Assembly: GCF_020177375.1 (NCBI RefSeq)
Contig: NZ_JAIWHV010000002.1
Span: 186,001 to 250,000 of the forward strand
Direction: 5' to 3'
DNA: 64,000 nt
Source of the DNA: Saliphagus infecundisoli
Lineage (GTDB): Archaea > Halobacteriota > Halobacteria > Halobacteriales > Natrialbaceae
Part shown: positions 1-12,419 of the stretch, one piece after another
How the letters are laid out: each line of letters starts with the position of its first letter
Numbering within the stretch: position 1 is the stretch's first letter
Made by a program: the position numbers and the translations under genes
Notes under the pieces: model-generated
Databases searched by the model: none
What the model saw: the letters and a program-made list of their open reading frames with translations, nothing else
What the model was told of the DNA's origin: nothing

Positions 1-1356
<1,356 letters not shown>

Positions 1357-1469
1357 ACTGATCAGGACCGGGGCGACGCCCCGGCCTACTATTCGGTCCG
1401 TTCGCGATCGCCCGTCGTCCGACCGGGCACCTTTGAACTGTCAAGGCTAACCATCCCCCGCGAGGGGGT

Positions 1470-1541
1470 GGGCCCATAGCTCAGTGGTAGAGTGCCTCCT
1501 TTGCAAGGAGGATGCCCTGGGTTCGAATCCCAGTGGGTCCA
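1470..1541 (+). tRNA. tRNA-Ala (anticodon TGC) in the 16S-23S spacer
   Basis: A complete cloverleaf is readable. The acceptor GGGCCCA (1470-1476) pairs with TGGGTCC (1534-1540, one G-U) and is followed by discriminator A. The anticodon stem CCTCC/GGAGG holds loop TTTGCAA, and the T-arm is CTGGG-TTCGAAT-CCCAG. No CCA is encoded. Its position in the 16S-23S spacer is the usual one in haloarchaea. A short C5/G5 hairpin (1455-1468) sits directly upstream. Confidence 0.98.
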
Positions 1542-1688
1542 TACGTCGGGGTCGAGGTCGAACCGTGTCCCTTAAGTGGGAGACGGCGCTACGATCTGAT
1601 CCCGAAGACCGATGCACCACCCCGCGCAAGCGTGGGTGGGAAGGGTTGATGCATGCCAGCCGTCTACTGGCGTGCGGATGAGACCGTG

Positions 1689-1720
1689 TGTACGTGTAGT
1701 CCAGGCGTCCACTGGACCCG
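1689..1720 (+). other. 5' half of pre-23S bulge-helix-bulge processing stem
   Basis: Bases 1689-1704 (TGTACGTGTAGTCCAG) are perfectly complementary to 4732-4747. Inward there is a 4-bp helix (1705-1708 with 4725-4728, one G-U), then a 3-base bulge CCA (1709-1711), then a second long helix (1712-1720 with 4716-4724). The opposite 3-base bulge is TAA at 4729-4731. This 3-4-3 geometry is the canonical substrate of the archaeal tRNA splicing endonuclease, which excises pre-23S. Confidence 0.93.
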
Positions 1721-1774
1721 TTCCCGGGTCACTAGCGTTGCACTCAGTGCAGCGTTACATCCGATCCGTAGAAC

Positions 1775-4685
<2,911 letters not shown>

Positions 4686-4715
4686 CATACGCATGGATCG
4701 TACGGACCCGTTGAA

Positions 4716-4747
4716 CGGGTCCAGGCGCTAACTGGACTACACGTACA
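4716..4747 (+). other. 3' half of pre-23S bulge-helix-bulge processing stem
   Basis: Partner strand of 1689-1720: helix 4716-4724, 4-bp central helix 4725-4728, bulge TAA 4729-4731, outer helix 4732-4747. See the 5' half for the pairing. Confidence 0.93.
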
Positions 4748-4774
4748 TACGGCAACCACCGACGGTGGACCACG

Positions 4775-4798
4775 TCGTGGTTCGATTCCACGAGTCGG
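4775..4798 (+). other. T-arm-like hairpin in the 23S-5S spacer
   Basis: CGTGG-TTCGATT-CCACG has the exact form of a tRNA T-arm (5-bp stem, 7-base TTCGANT loop). It is followed by GTCGG (4794-4798), which pairs with CCGAC at 4759-4763. No D-arm or anticodon arm lies between, so this is not a functional tRNA. It could be a tRNA relic or a mimic recognised by a tRNA-processing enzyme during 5S maturation. Confidence 0.6.
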
Positions 4799-4800
4799 CG

Positions 4801-4922
4801 TTAGGGCGGCCACAGCGGCGGGGCAACTCCCGTACCCATCCCGAACACGGAAGATAAGCCCGCCTGCGTTTCGGTCAGTACTGGAGTGCGCGAGCCTCTG
4901 GGAAATTCGATTCGCCGCCCCC
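4801..4922 (+). rRNA. rrf: 5S rRNA
   Basis: The haloarchaeal 5S core is intact: 5' TTAGGGCGGCCACAGCGG, the CCCGTACCCATCCCGAACAC block in the middle, AGTACTGGAGTGCGCGAG, and a 3' strand CGCCGCCCCC complementary to the 5' end. The length is about 122 bases. The ends are set by the terminal helix and may be off by one or two bases. Confidence 0.96.
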
Positions 4923-4933
4923 ATTCATTACTT

Positions 4934-4961
4934 GCCCCGGAGTGGCTTCGCCACCCGGGGC
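4934..4961 (+). terminator. Hairpin downstream of 5S rRNA
   Basis: GCCCCGG-a-GTGG with loop CTTCG and CCAC-CCGGGGC forms an 11-bp stem with one bulged A. It could terminate or punctuate the rRNA transcript, or guide 5S 3' processing. There is no T-tract, so its role is inferred only. Confidence 0.45.
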
Positions 4962-5025
4962 GTTCATCATCACGAGGAGCGATAGCTCCCGCCACTACAG
5001 AGATCGACGGACAGAGGGTACCGGG

Positions 5026-5047
5026 CGCTCGAGGCGATCCTCGAGCG
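5026..5047 (+). other. Perfect 9-bp hairpin between 5S and tRNA-Cys
   Basis: CGCTCGAGG-CGAT-CCTCGAGCG is an uninterrupted palindrome 72 bases before tRNA-Cys. It may be a processing or punctuation structure in the rRNA transcript. No function can be assigned from sequence. Confidence 0.5.
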
Positions 5048-5118
5048 TCCGACCGCTCGCCCGCGGTCGTGGTGGACCGATACAGTTAACCACACCAGCC
5101 CACTACCCCGATTTGCGC

Positions 5119-5194
5119 GCCAAGGTGGCAGAGTCCGGCCTAACGCAGCGGCCTGCAGAGCCGCCCATCGCCGGTTCAAATCCGGCCCTTGGCT
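5119..5194 (+). tRNA. tRNA-Cys (anticodon GCA)
   Basis: The acceptor GCCAAGG pairs perfectly with CCTTGGC (5187-5193), followed by discriminator T, which is unusual but typical of tRNA-Cys. The anticodon stem GCGGC/GCCGC encloses CTGCAGA, and the T-arm is GCCGG-TTCAAAT-CCGGC. It is the last gene of the rRNA operon, the usual haloarchaeal arrangement. Confidence 0.97.
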
Positions 5195-5370
5195 CTTCCT
5201 GCGGTGGATACTCATCCCGTAGATCCCTCTCTGACGTGGTTTTTGAAGCGGCTCCGATCGAATCCACGAGCGGGCTTGACCGATCACGTGCCGGCAGTCG
5301 CTGGTCGCTTCGGTGTCGAAGAACACACCCGGACTGCCCTGCCTCATATCTCCACCTTGTCGCGAGAGGA

Positions 5371-5378
5371 ACTTAAAG
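5371..5378 (+). promoter_or_regulatory. TATA box for the LLM oxidoreductase
   Basis: ACTTAAAG in a purine-rich context is a good archaeal box A. Transcription about 26 bases downstream would begin near 5400, short of the start codons at 5425 (GTG) and 5452 (ATG). Confidence 0.5.
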
Positions 5379-5451
5379 GGAACCGGCGTCCGCGGCCGGA
5401 GCGGCCCCGGTTCCCACGAGTCATGTGTCCCGAGTCACAAACCCGAACCGA

Positions 5452-6465
5452 ATGGATCTCTCGATCGTCGACATCGCGCCCGTTCGTCAGGGGGATACGG
5501 CGACGGACGCCTACGAGCAGTCGGTCCGTCTCGCGCGGGCGGCCGAACGCCTGGGCTACTCGCGCTTCTGGGTCGCCGAACACCACGGGCTGGCCGACGC
5601 CATCGCGAGCACCACCCCCGAGGTGCTCATCCCCCACATCGCCGCGCACACGGAGGAGATCCGCGTCGGCTCGGGAACGGTCCTGCTCAACCACTACAGC
5701 CCGTTCAAGGTCGCCGAGACGTTCGCCTCCCTCGACGCGCTCGCCCCCGACCGGATCGACCTCGGACTCGGCCGAGCAACCGGAATGCCCGCCGCAGACC
5801 GGGCGCTCCAGGGCGGGGACCCACGCCCCGGCGACGACCACGCCGAGAAGATCGAGGAGACGACGAGACACCTCGATGGGGCCTTCCCCGACGACCATCC
5901 CTACAGCGGGATCGAGATCCCCCGGTCGGGAGCGGGCACGCCCGAGGTCTGGGTGCTCGGCTCGAGTCCCTCGAGCGCGGAGATCGCGGGCGAACTCGGC
6001 CTTCCCTACGCGTTCGCCGCGTTCATCCGGCCGACGGTCGCCCCGCGGGCCATGGAGGCCTACCGCGAGGCGTTCCGGGCCTCGGAGTTCGATCTCGGAC
6101 TCGACGAGCCCCACAGTATGCTCGCGGTCAACGTCGCCTGCGGGGAGACGGATCACGAGGCCGCACGGCTGCGAGCCTCCTCGGAGGCCGCCTACCGGCG
6201 GATGGCCCAGGGGGCGTTCGGCCCGCCGCCGACCGTCGAGGAGGCGGTCGACGAGCTCGGCGGCGTCCCCGAGCCGACGCCGGCCGATCTCGAGCCGGGC
6301 GAGTGGCCGCGGGCGATCTCCGGGAGCCCCGAAACGATCGGAACGCTTCTCTCTCGAATGACCGACGCGGTGGGCGCGAGCGAGGTGATCGTCCAGAACC
6401 TGATCGAGGATCCCGACGACCGGGTCCGGTCACACGAGCTGATCGCCGAGGGCGTCGGCCTCTGA
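5452..6465 (+). CDS. LLM-class flavin-dependent oxidoreductase
   Basis: A 337-residue protein of the bacterial luciferase-like monooxygenase family. It is expected to use F420H2 or FMNH2 to oxidise or reduce an unknown small substrate in the cytoplasm. Supporting blocks are the N-terminal SIVDIAPVRQG strand, AERLGYSRFWVAEHHG, RVGSGTVLLNHYSPFKVAE and RIDLGLGRATG, which belong to the MsnO8-type subgroup. I chose ATG 5452 because the family starts at M-x-L-S. An in-frame GTG at 5425 would add nine residues. It is a single gene reading away from the rRNA operon. The substrate cannot be predicted. Confidence 0.88.
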   Translation: MDLSIVDIAPVRQGDTATDAYEQSVRLARAAERLGYSRFWVAEHHGLADAIASTTPEVLIPHIAAHTEEIRVGSGTVLLNHYSPFKVAETFASLDALAPDRIDLGLGRATGMPAADRALQGGDPRPGDDHAEKIEETTRHLDGAFPDDHPYSGIEIPRSGAGTPEVWVLGSSPSSAEIAGELGLPYAFAAFIRPTVAPRAMEAYREAFRASEFDLGLDEPHSMLAVNVACGETDHEAARLRASSEAAYRRMAQGAFGPPPTVEEAVDELGGVPEPTPADLEPGEWPRAISGSPETIGTLLSRMTDAVGASEVIVQNLIEDPDDRVRSHELIAEGVGL

Positions 6466-6507
6466 TAGGGTCGGAGACGACCCGGAAGTCCCCGATCGGC
6501 CCGCGGG

Positions 6508-6915
6508 CTACTCGAGGAACTCCGTGGGTGGCGCCGCGTCGACGACCGCGAGTTCGCGCCGGCGTCCCCGCCGGTCGAACGCCCGGACCGACTCCCGGTC
6601 CCAGGGCGGGACCGTGACGAGGACGACCTCCGCGAGGTCGTCGCCCTGGGTGACCGACAGCTCGCCCCGGGGGTGAGAGACGAACCGCCCCCCGACCTGG
6701 CCGGGGGGCGTCGAGAGGTCGACGCCGAAGACGGCGGCCACCGACCGGCCCGCATCGGGGAGGTAGAAGTCGGTGAAAACGGTCGCCTCCGGCGGGAGCG
6801 CGTCGTCGACGTCGGGAGCGGGCGTGGCCGAGAGCGCGATGGTCACTCCGTCGGGATCGGCGTCGCTCGCGAACTCAAGGAGGACCGCCAGCAGTCCGCG
6901 GGTGACGTAGACCAC
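6508..6915 (-). CDS. JAMM/MPN-like domain protein, metal site degenerate
   Basis: 135 residues. The layout resembles haloarchaeal Mov34/MPN/PAD-1-type proteins: an N-terminal VTRGLLAVLLEFASDADPDG helix, a central G-x-FVSHP block, and a C-terminal ESVRAFDRRGRRRELAVVD strand pair. In active JAMM proteases the centre reads HxHP-x(n)-S-x2-D. Here the first histidine is valine (VSHP) and the Ser/Asp spacing is disturbed (LSVTQGDD), so zinc-dependent deubiquitinase-type activity is doubtful. It may be a binding-only MPN module. The family assignment rests on motif resemblance alone. Confidence 0.5.
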   Translation of the reverse strand: MVYVTRGLLAVLLEFASDADPDGVTIALSATPAPDVDDALPPEATVFTDFYLPDAGRSVAAVFGVDLSTPPGQVGGRFVSHPRGELSVTQGDDLAEVVLVTVPPWDRESVRAFDRRGRRRELAVVDAAPPTEFLE

Positions 6916-6945
6916 GACCGGTTGAGGGCACCGAGCGGGTTAGAC

Positions 6946-7632
6946 CTATCGCGCCATCCCCCAGAGGGTCTCGGCACACAGCCGCGGGATCCGGGCGCGG
7001 GCGCCCGACAGCGCGTCCGACAGCGCCCGCGAGGCCCCCGAGGTGACTCCCGCGCCGTGGCCGACGAGAACGGTCTCGACGTTGCCGACGAACCGCCCGA
7101 GCGCCGCCCGCGGCGGGACCGCCCGGCGCATCGGGTGGACCCCGAGACGTTCGTCGCCCGCGAGGAAGTACGGCGCCGTCCCGACCGACTCCGGGACGAT
7201 CAGGACCCCCCGATCGGGTTCGTAGAGGGCGACCTCGTTCCAGAACCGGCTCTCTACGACCGTGTGGCTCTCGAGGCCGCTCTCGCCGAGTTCGTTCCCG
7301 AAGCGGGCGATCGGTGTCCGGTCGGGGAGCTCGCCGCGGCCGTCGAACGCCTCGGGGAGCCAGACGGGAACGTCGTGGCGCGTTGCGATCGAGGCGGCGT
7401 CGCGGGTGTGGCGATCGAGGGTGACGGCGACGCCCTCGACCTCGCCGTGTTCGGCGAGCAGGTCGTCGAGCCCGGGGGCGTCGACGGGGTCGATCAGCCA
7501 GAGGCCGTCGTCGCCGGCGACGGCGTGGCTCGCGCGCTGCATCGTCTCCTCGGGGTGGGCGATCCAGCCGACCCCGCCCGCGACGCGGTCGATCGGCTTC
7601 GGGCCCGCACTCTCGCCGGCAGGTGGCGTCAT
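6946..7632 (-). CDS. Metallo-beta-lactamase-fold-like protein, histidine motif lost
   Basis: 228 residues. The pattern GGVGWIAHPEETMQRASHAV...GLWLIDPVDAPGLDDLLAE...GVAVTLDRHTRDAASIA resembles the N-terminal half of metallo-beta-lactamase-fold hydrolases. The usual HxHxDH metal motif appears only as LDRHTRDA. A later VLIVPESVGTAPYF and VLVGHGAGV would be the second half of the fold. Catalysis cannot be assumed. It converges on nothing obvious and is divergent from trkH, with a 170-base shared upstream region. Confidence 0.5.
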   Translation of the reverse strand: MTPPAGESAGPKPIDRVAGGVGWIAHPEETMQRASHAVAGDDGLWLIDPVDAPGLDDLLAEHGEVEGVAVTLDRHTRDAASIATRHDVPVWLPEAFDGRGELPDRTPIARFGNELGESGLESHTVVESRFWNEVALYEPDRGVLIVPESVGTAPYFLAGDERLGVHPMRRAVPPRAALGRFVGNVETVLVGHGAGVTSGASRALSDALSGARARIPRLCAETLWGMAR

Positions 7633-7802
7633 GGAGCCGTTTGGGGTCGCGAGCCCTTAAATTCGGGTCCGCCGGAAACCGGGGCGGCGGACGGGCCGTC
7701 GGCGGCCGGGTATGGGACCACTTATTCCGTGGGCGTCCGGAGGGCCGGTGTGATACAGCGTCGAGAGGCGAACCGACGGTCGAGGCGGGCCGGCGGTCCG
7801 CG

Positions 7803-9317
7803 ATGAGGGTCCGCGTCGACTGGCGATCCAGCGCCAGCCTCGTCGGGACGGTGCTCCGGTGGCTCGCGGTTCCCCTCGCCGTCCCGCTGGTCATCGCGAT
7901 CGTCGACGGCGAGGACGTCCTCGCGTTCGCCGGCGCGATCGCCGTCACCGTCGTCGTCGGCACCCTCCTCGAACGACTTCGCGACGATCGCGACCTGGGC
8001 CAGCGCGAGGCGTTTCTCGTGGTCGCGGCCGTCTGGTTCGCCGTCGCCGGCGTCGGCGCGATCCCGTTCGTCCTCGCGGATCCCGGAAGCGTGACCGACT
8101 CGCGGGCGCTCGCCCACCCGGTCAACGCCCTCTTCGAGAGCACCAGCGGGATCACGACGACGGGTGCGACCGTCCTCGCCGATTTCGGGGCCCAGTCCCG
8201 AGCGGTGTTGCTCTGGCGCCAGCTCCTCCAGTGGCTCGGCGGGCTGGGGATCCTGGTCGTCGCGATCGGCCTGCTCTCGAACCTGATGGTCGGGGGCGCA
8301 CAGCTGATGGAGACCGAGACCCAGACCAGGAACGTTCACAAGCTCCGGCCCCGGATCGCCGAGACCGCCCGGCTCATCTGGGGGCTGTACGTCGGGCTCA
8401 CCCTCGTCGCCGTCGTCGTCCTCTACGGGCTCTACCTCGTCGGGGCGGCGCCGAACATGGACCTCTTCAACGCCGTCTCGCACGCCCTGACCAGCGTCGC
8501 CACCGCCGGCTTCTCCCCCCATCCCCAGAGCGCCGGCGGCTTCTCGCCGGCGGCCCAGTGGGCGCTGATGCCGTTTATGACCCTCGGGGCGACGAACTTC
8601 ATCCTGCTGTACGCGCTCACCCGCGGGGAGTGGCGTCGGCCCGCAGAAAGCGACGAGTTCCGGTTCTACGTCGGCTTCCTCGCGGTCGCCTCCCTGATCG
8701 TCGTCGCCCTCCTGGCGGGCGACCCCGAGTTCGATGGCGGGCTCGAGCCGACGGTCCGCCACGGGCTGTTCAACGTGATCTCGATCACGACGACGACCGG
8801 CTACGCCTCCGTCGACTACACGTTCTGGACGCCCGCGGCCAAACACCTCCTCTTTCTGTGCATGTTCGTCGGCGGGATGGCCGGGAGCACGACCTGTTCG
8901 ATCAAGACGATCCGGTGGCTCGTGATCCTCAAATCCCTCCGGCGGACGCTGTTTCTGGCCGTCCACCCCCAGGCCGTCCGCCCGCTTCGGCTGGGCGACG
9001 GCGTCGTCGAGGAGGAGACGATCCGGGACGTCTTCTCCTACGTCTTGCTCGCGATCCTGATCTTCTTCGGGCTGACGGTCGTCGTCGTCGTCGACTCGGC
9101 CCGCGTCGGCGGGGCCATCGGCGAGTTCGAGGCCATGGGCGCCGCGGCCTCGATCTTCCTCAACATCGGCCCCGCCTTCGGCGCAGCGGGCCCGTTCGAC
9201 AGCTACCTCGTGTTCCCGACGTCCACCCGCGCGGTGATGGTCGTCATGATGTGGATCGGCCGGATCGAGATCATCCCCGTGCTCGTTCTGTTGACCCCCG
9301 CCTACTGGCGATCGTAG
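7803..9317 (+). CDS. trkH: TrkH-family potassium uptake membrane protein
   Basis: 504 residues, the translocating subunit of a Trk/Ktr K+ transporter and central to salt-in osmoadaptation. It is highly hydrophobic with about ten or more membrane spans. The pore-loop repeats typical of the family are visible (STSGITTTGATVL, SVATAGFSPHPQS, SITTTTGYASVD, NIGPAFGAAGP). ATG 7803 is chosen because MRVRVDWRSS precedes the first membrane helix; the open frame extends further upstream without coding character. No TrkA gene is adjacent; a TrkA-C protein lies 3 kb away at 12420. The regulatory NAD-binding subunit is presumably elsewhere. Confidence 0.93.
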   Translation: MRVRVDWRSSASLVGTVLRWLAVPLAVPLVIAIVDGEDVLAFAGAIAVTVVVGTLLERLRDDRDLGQREAFLVVAAVWFAVAGVGAIPFVLADPGSVTDSRALAHPVNALFESTSGITTTGATVLADFGAQSRAVLLWRQLLQWLGGLGILVVAIGLLSNLMVGGAQLMETETQTRNVHKLRPRIAETARLIWGLYVGLTLVAVVVLYGLYLVGAAPNMDLFNAVSHALTSVATAGFSPHPQSAGGFSPAAQWALMPFMTLGATNFILLYALTRGEWRRPAESDEFRFYVGFLAVASLIVVALLAGDPEFDGGLEPTVRHGLFNVISITTTTGYASVDYTFWTPAAKHLLFLCMFVGGMAGSTTCSIKTIRWLVILKSLRRTLFLAVHPQAVRPLRLGDGVVEEETIRDVFSYVLLAILIFFGLTVVVVVDSARVGGAIGEFEAMGAAASIFLNIGPAFGAAGPFDSYLVFPTSTRAVMVVMMWIGRIEIIPVLVLLTPAYWRS

Positions 9318-9341
9318 CCGGCTCCTCGGGGCAACGAGTAT

Positions 9342-10520
9342 CTAGAACAGTTCCTGGGTGATCTCTAGGGTCTCCTCGCGGTCGTCCCAGCGGACGAACA
9401 GCGCGACGCTGGTCGCGCTCGTGATGATGTCGTGGAGGTTGATGTGGGCCTCGCCCAACGGATCGACGATCTCGCTGACGATCCCTGGCTGATTGGGGAG
9501 TTCGCCGCCGGTGACCCGGATGACGGCCGTCGGGGCGTCGACGGTGACGCTAGAGAGGGCGTCGCTGGCGACGACCTCGCGGTGGAGGATGGTCTCGGCC
9601 TGTTCTGCGTCCTCCTCGTCGACGTAGAAGGTGATGGTGTCGAGGCCGCTGGCGACCGCGTCGATGTTGACCTCGCTGTCGCCGAGAGCGGCCGACAGCG
9701 ACTGGAAGACGCCGGGCTGGTTGCGGATCGCCCGGCCGGCGACGGTGAGACAGGCCAGCGGGCGCTCGCGCATGTCGACTAAGTTGCTGAACTCGCCCTC
9801 GATGCTCGTCCCCCCCGAGAGGAGGTCGCCATGCTGGTAGTGAACGACCCGGACGTCGAGTTTGCCGTCCTTGTAGGAAAGCGCCGAGGGGGCGACGACC
9901 TCCGCACCCCGAAAGGAGAGGTTGCGGAGTTCGTCGACCGAGATCTCGCCGACGTTTCTGGCACCCTCGACGACGTGGGGGTCGCCGGTCATCACGCCCT
10001 CGACGTCGGTGACGATGACGACCTCGTCGGCGTGCATGTACTTGCCCAGCATGACCGCGGTGGTGTCGCTCCCGCCGCGCCCGAGCGTCGTCACGGAGCC
10101 GTCGGTCCCCTCGGCGAGAAAGCCGGTGATCACGGGGACGGCCTCGCCCAGCGAGGCGGCGACCTCGTCGGTCCGCCGGCGGGTCTCTTCGACGTCTACC
10201 TCGCCGATGTCGTCGGTGACGATCGGCCAGTCCTCGCTTCCGGGCTCGAGAAACCGGGCGTCGATCCCGCGGGAGGCCAGTGCCGCCTTCAGCATCCGCA
10301 CCGAGATCCGCTCGCCCATGCTGACGATCTGGGAGCGGTCTTCCTCCTCGGCGTCGAAGGTGATCTCCGAGAGGAGGTCGTCGGTCATCGACCCCATCGC
10401 GCTGGCGACGACGGCGATCTCGTGGCCGTCCTCGACGGCGGCGGCGATCGAGTCGGCGGCCCGGTTGATCCGGTCGCCGCTGCCGAGGCTGGTGCCGCCG
10501 AACTTCGCTACGACCCGCAT
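9342..10520 (-). CDS. lysC: Aspartate kinase with C-terminal ACT domains
   Basis: 392 residues. It phosphorylates L-aspartate, the entry step to Lys, Thr, Met and Ile synthesis. The kinase motif KFGGTS is at residues 6-11, followed by FLAEGTDGSVTTLGRGGSDTTA (substrate/ATP site) and VTDVEGVMTGDP. Two ACT repeats follow (around CLTVAGRAIRNQPGVFQSL and VIRVTGGELPNQPGIVSEI), implying allosteric control by an amino acid. ATG at 10520 gives the family's usual M-x-V-V-A-K-F-G-G start. It converges with trkH, with 24 bases between the stops. Confidence 0.95.
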   Translation of the reverse strand: MRVVAKFGGTSLGSGDRINRAADSIAAAVEDGHEIAVVASAMGSMTDDLLSEITFDAEEEDRSQIVSMGERISVRMLKAALASRGIDARFLEPGSEDWPIVTDDIGEVDVEETRRRTDEVAASLGEAVPVITGFLAEGTDGSVTTLGRGGSDTTAVMLGKYMHADEVVIVTDVEGVMTGDPHVVEGARNVGEISVDELRNLSFRGAEVVAPSALSYKDGKLDVRVVHYQHGDLLSGGTSIEGEFSNLVDMRERPLACLTVAGRAIRNQPGVFQSLSAALGDSEVNIDAVASGLDTITFYVDEEDAEQAETILHREVVASDALSSVTVDAPTAVIRVTGGELPNQPGIVSEIVDPLGEAHINLHDIITSATSVALFVRWDDREETLEITQELF

Positions 10521-10664
10521 CGCGCCCCCCCGTCGAGAACCCTGGAAACGGTGGATATCCCTGCCATCGTGTGCCGATCGGTTACCGGAGCGGGGCAATA
10601 ACGCTGTCCCTTCGGGAGACCCGGCCGGGAGCGGGGGTCATCCTCCGACGGGGCCGGGAGACCG

Positions 10665-11093
10665 TCAGCGCACGATCGTTACCGGCACCGGCGCCCGCTT
10701 CGAGACCGTCTCGGCGACGTTGCCGACGAGAAACCTGTGGGTCACGCGCTCGCGGTCGGCGCCGTGGGCCCCGATGACGACCGCGTCGTACTCGTCGGCA
10801 CGGTCGATGACGTTCCGGGCAGGGTGGCCAATCCCGACGACCGTCTCGATCTCCCGGCCCTGCTCGTCGGCGACCTCGCGGGCGCGTTCGAAGACCGGGG
10901 CCGCGCGCTCGGCGGCCGCCGCGTCCAGGTCGTCCTCGAGGGTGAGTCCCACGGCCTCGCCCATCATCATCGACGGGACGCCGACGACGTGGAGGACGGT
11001 CACCTCCGCGTCGGGGTGGTTGTCCAGGGCGTACGCGAGGGCGCGGCCGGCAGGGTCGGAGTTGTCCATCGGGACGAGGATGCGCGAGAGCAT
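10665..11093 (-). CDS. UspA-type universal stress protein
   Basis: 142 residues, one Usp domain: N-terminal RILVPMDNSDPAGRALAYAL and C-terminal VVIGAHGADR...VGNVAETVSKRAPVPVTIVR. The ATP-binding pattern G-x2-G-x9-G(S/T) is altered. Twelve residues instead of nine separate the second glycine from the GN pair, so nucleotide binding is uncertain. It starts 33 bases after the phosphate transporter and is very likely co-transcribed with it; Usp genes often accompany haloarchaeal transporters as regulators. Confidence 0.9.
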   Translation of the reverse strand: MLSRILVPMDNSDPAGRALAYALDNHPDAEVTVLHVVGVPSMMMGEAVGLTLEDDLDAAAAERAAPVFERAREVADEQGREIETVVGIGHPARNVIDRADEYDAVVIGAHGADRERVTHRFLVGNVAETVSKRAPVPVTIVR

Positions 11094-11126
11094 ACTCGAC
11101 GTAGGCGGCCCGGGACCGTAAACTCC

Positions 11127-12302
11127 CTAGGCGACCCCCGGGAAGGCGACGAAGAAGCCGTAGGCCAGAAGCGTCGACATCGAGGGACCGATGACCCACA
11201 TCGAGACGTACTTCATTACCGCCCGCGGGTTGAACAGATCGCCCGCGCGGAGCACCTCCGCGGGCTCTTCCTCGCCGATGGGGGCCGCCGGCTCGTCGGC
11301 CGTCTCCGCGGCGGTGATCGCGCCCGGGACGATCTCGTGGTCGCCGGCGTTGCGGGTGACCGCCTCGCGGACGGTGACCGGGCGGGTCGCCCGACCCCAG
11401 CCGATGCCGACGATCGTCATCACTGTCGCCATCACGAGGCTGATCGGGATGCCGATGGCCGAGAGGGCGGTCGTGATCGTCGAGGCGGTCACCATCACGA
11501 AAAGAGCCGCGAGCAGCGGGATGTCGCTCAACTCGCCGCCGACCGACTCCATCGTCCGACGGGCGATCGTAAACCCGCCGAGGCCGATCGCGAGCGTGGC
11601 GATCACGACCGCGGTGGTCACCTCCAGTCCCGCCTCGCCGACCAGCGGCGCGGCGGCATTGGGCACGTTGCTTGCGCCGGCGCTGAAGGCCATGTAACAG
11701 CCGATGACGAGGACGACCGCCGTCGTGGCGAGCTCGGCCCGGGTCGTGTTCGGTCCGAGCTCCGGCCGCGGGACCGCCCCCCGCCGGTCGAGGGCCAACA
11801 GCGGCCCCTCGGACTTCTCGATTCGCACCCGCCGGTTGATCTCGGGGTAGAGATACCGGCCGATGACGCCGCCGATCCAGAAGCCGATGATCGGCGTCAC
11901 GACCCACCAGGAGACGATCCAGGCGATCGTCTCGTAGTTCAGGCTGTCGGTCGCGAGCCCCAGCCCCGCGATCGCACCCACCGTCGTCATCGAGGTGGGG
12001 ACGGGCACGCCGAAGACGTTGGCGACGAGGATCCCCAGCCCGATGAAAAAGAGGACGGCGACCCCCGCCGACAGCGTGAGTTCGGTCGTGATGATCTCCC
12101 CGCTCAGCGTATCCATCACGTTCCGCCCGACGGTCATCCCTCCGAGGAAGACGAAGCCCGTCATCACCGCCGCCGCGGTCGTCTTCGTGACGATCTCTGC
12201 TCCCACCGCGGGCCCCCACGTGATCCCCGTCGAGGAGCCGCCGATGTTGAACCCGACGAAGATCGAGGCGACGATACCGACCAGGAGGAGCGTCTCGACC
12301 AT
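11127..12302 (-). CDS. pitA: PiT-family inorganic phosphate transporter
   Basis: 391 residues, a membrane carrier that takes up phosphate with a cation. The two duplicated signature regions are visible: GFNIGGSSTGITWGPAVGA at the N-terminus and FSAGASNVPNAAAPLVGE in the middle, with about ten hydrophobic segments and a hydrophilic central loop. A Glu-rich loop (residues about 320-350) precedes the last span. The gene is followed at 33 bases by a UspA protein. Confidence 0.93.
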   Translation of the reverse strand: MVETLLLVGIVASIFVGFNIGGSSTGITWGPAVGAEIVTKTTAAAVMTGFVFLGGMTVGRNVMDTLSGEIITTELTLSAGVAVLFFIGLGILVANVFGVPVPTSMTTVGAIAGLGLATDSLNYETIAWIVSWWVVTPIIGFWIGGVIGRYLYPEINRRVRIEKSEGPLLALDRRGAVPRPELGPNTTRAELATTAVVLVIGCYMAFSAGASNVPNAAAPLVGEAGLEVTTAVVIATLAIGLGGFTIARRTMESVGGELSDIPLLAALFVMVTASTITTALSAIGIPISLVMATVMTIVGIGWGRATRPVTVREAVTRNAGDHEIVPGAITAAETADEPAAPIGEEEPAEVLRAGDLFNPRAVMKYVSMWVIGPSMSTLLAYGFFVAFPGVA

Positions 12303-12419
12303 CGGCGAACCCTACCCAGTCGGCGATAAAATAAGTGCGTGATCGCGATCTACTCGAACCTACGGGTTTCCCGATCGTGGGCCCGGACCCAAATCGGTCG
12401 GATCGTTACATCGGGGTGC

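Noticed and set aside
4759-4798. A complete tRNA in the 23S-5S spacer
   Set aside because: Only the T-arm and a 5-bp closing stem are present, with no D-arm or anticodon arm.
5313-6617. Arg/Pro-rich frames overlapping the LLM gene and many others like it
   Set aside because: These are frame shadows of GC-rich genes.
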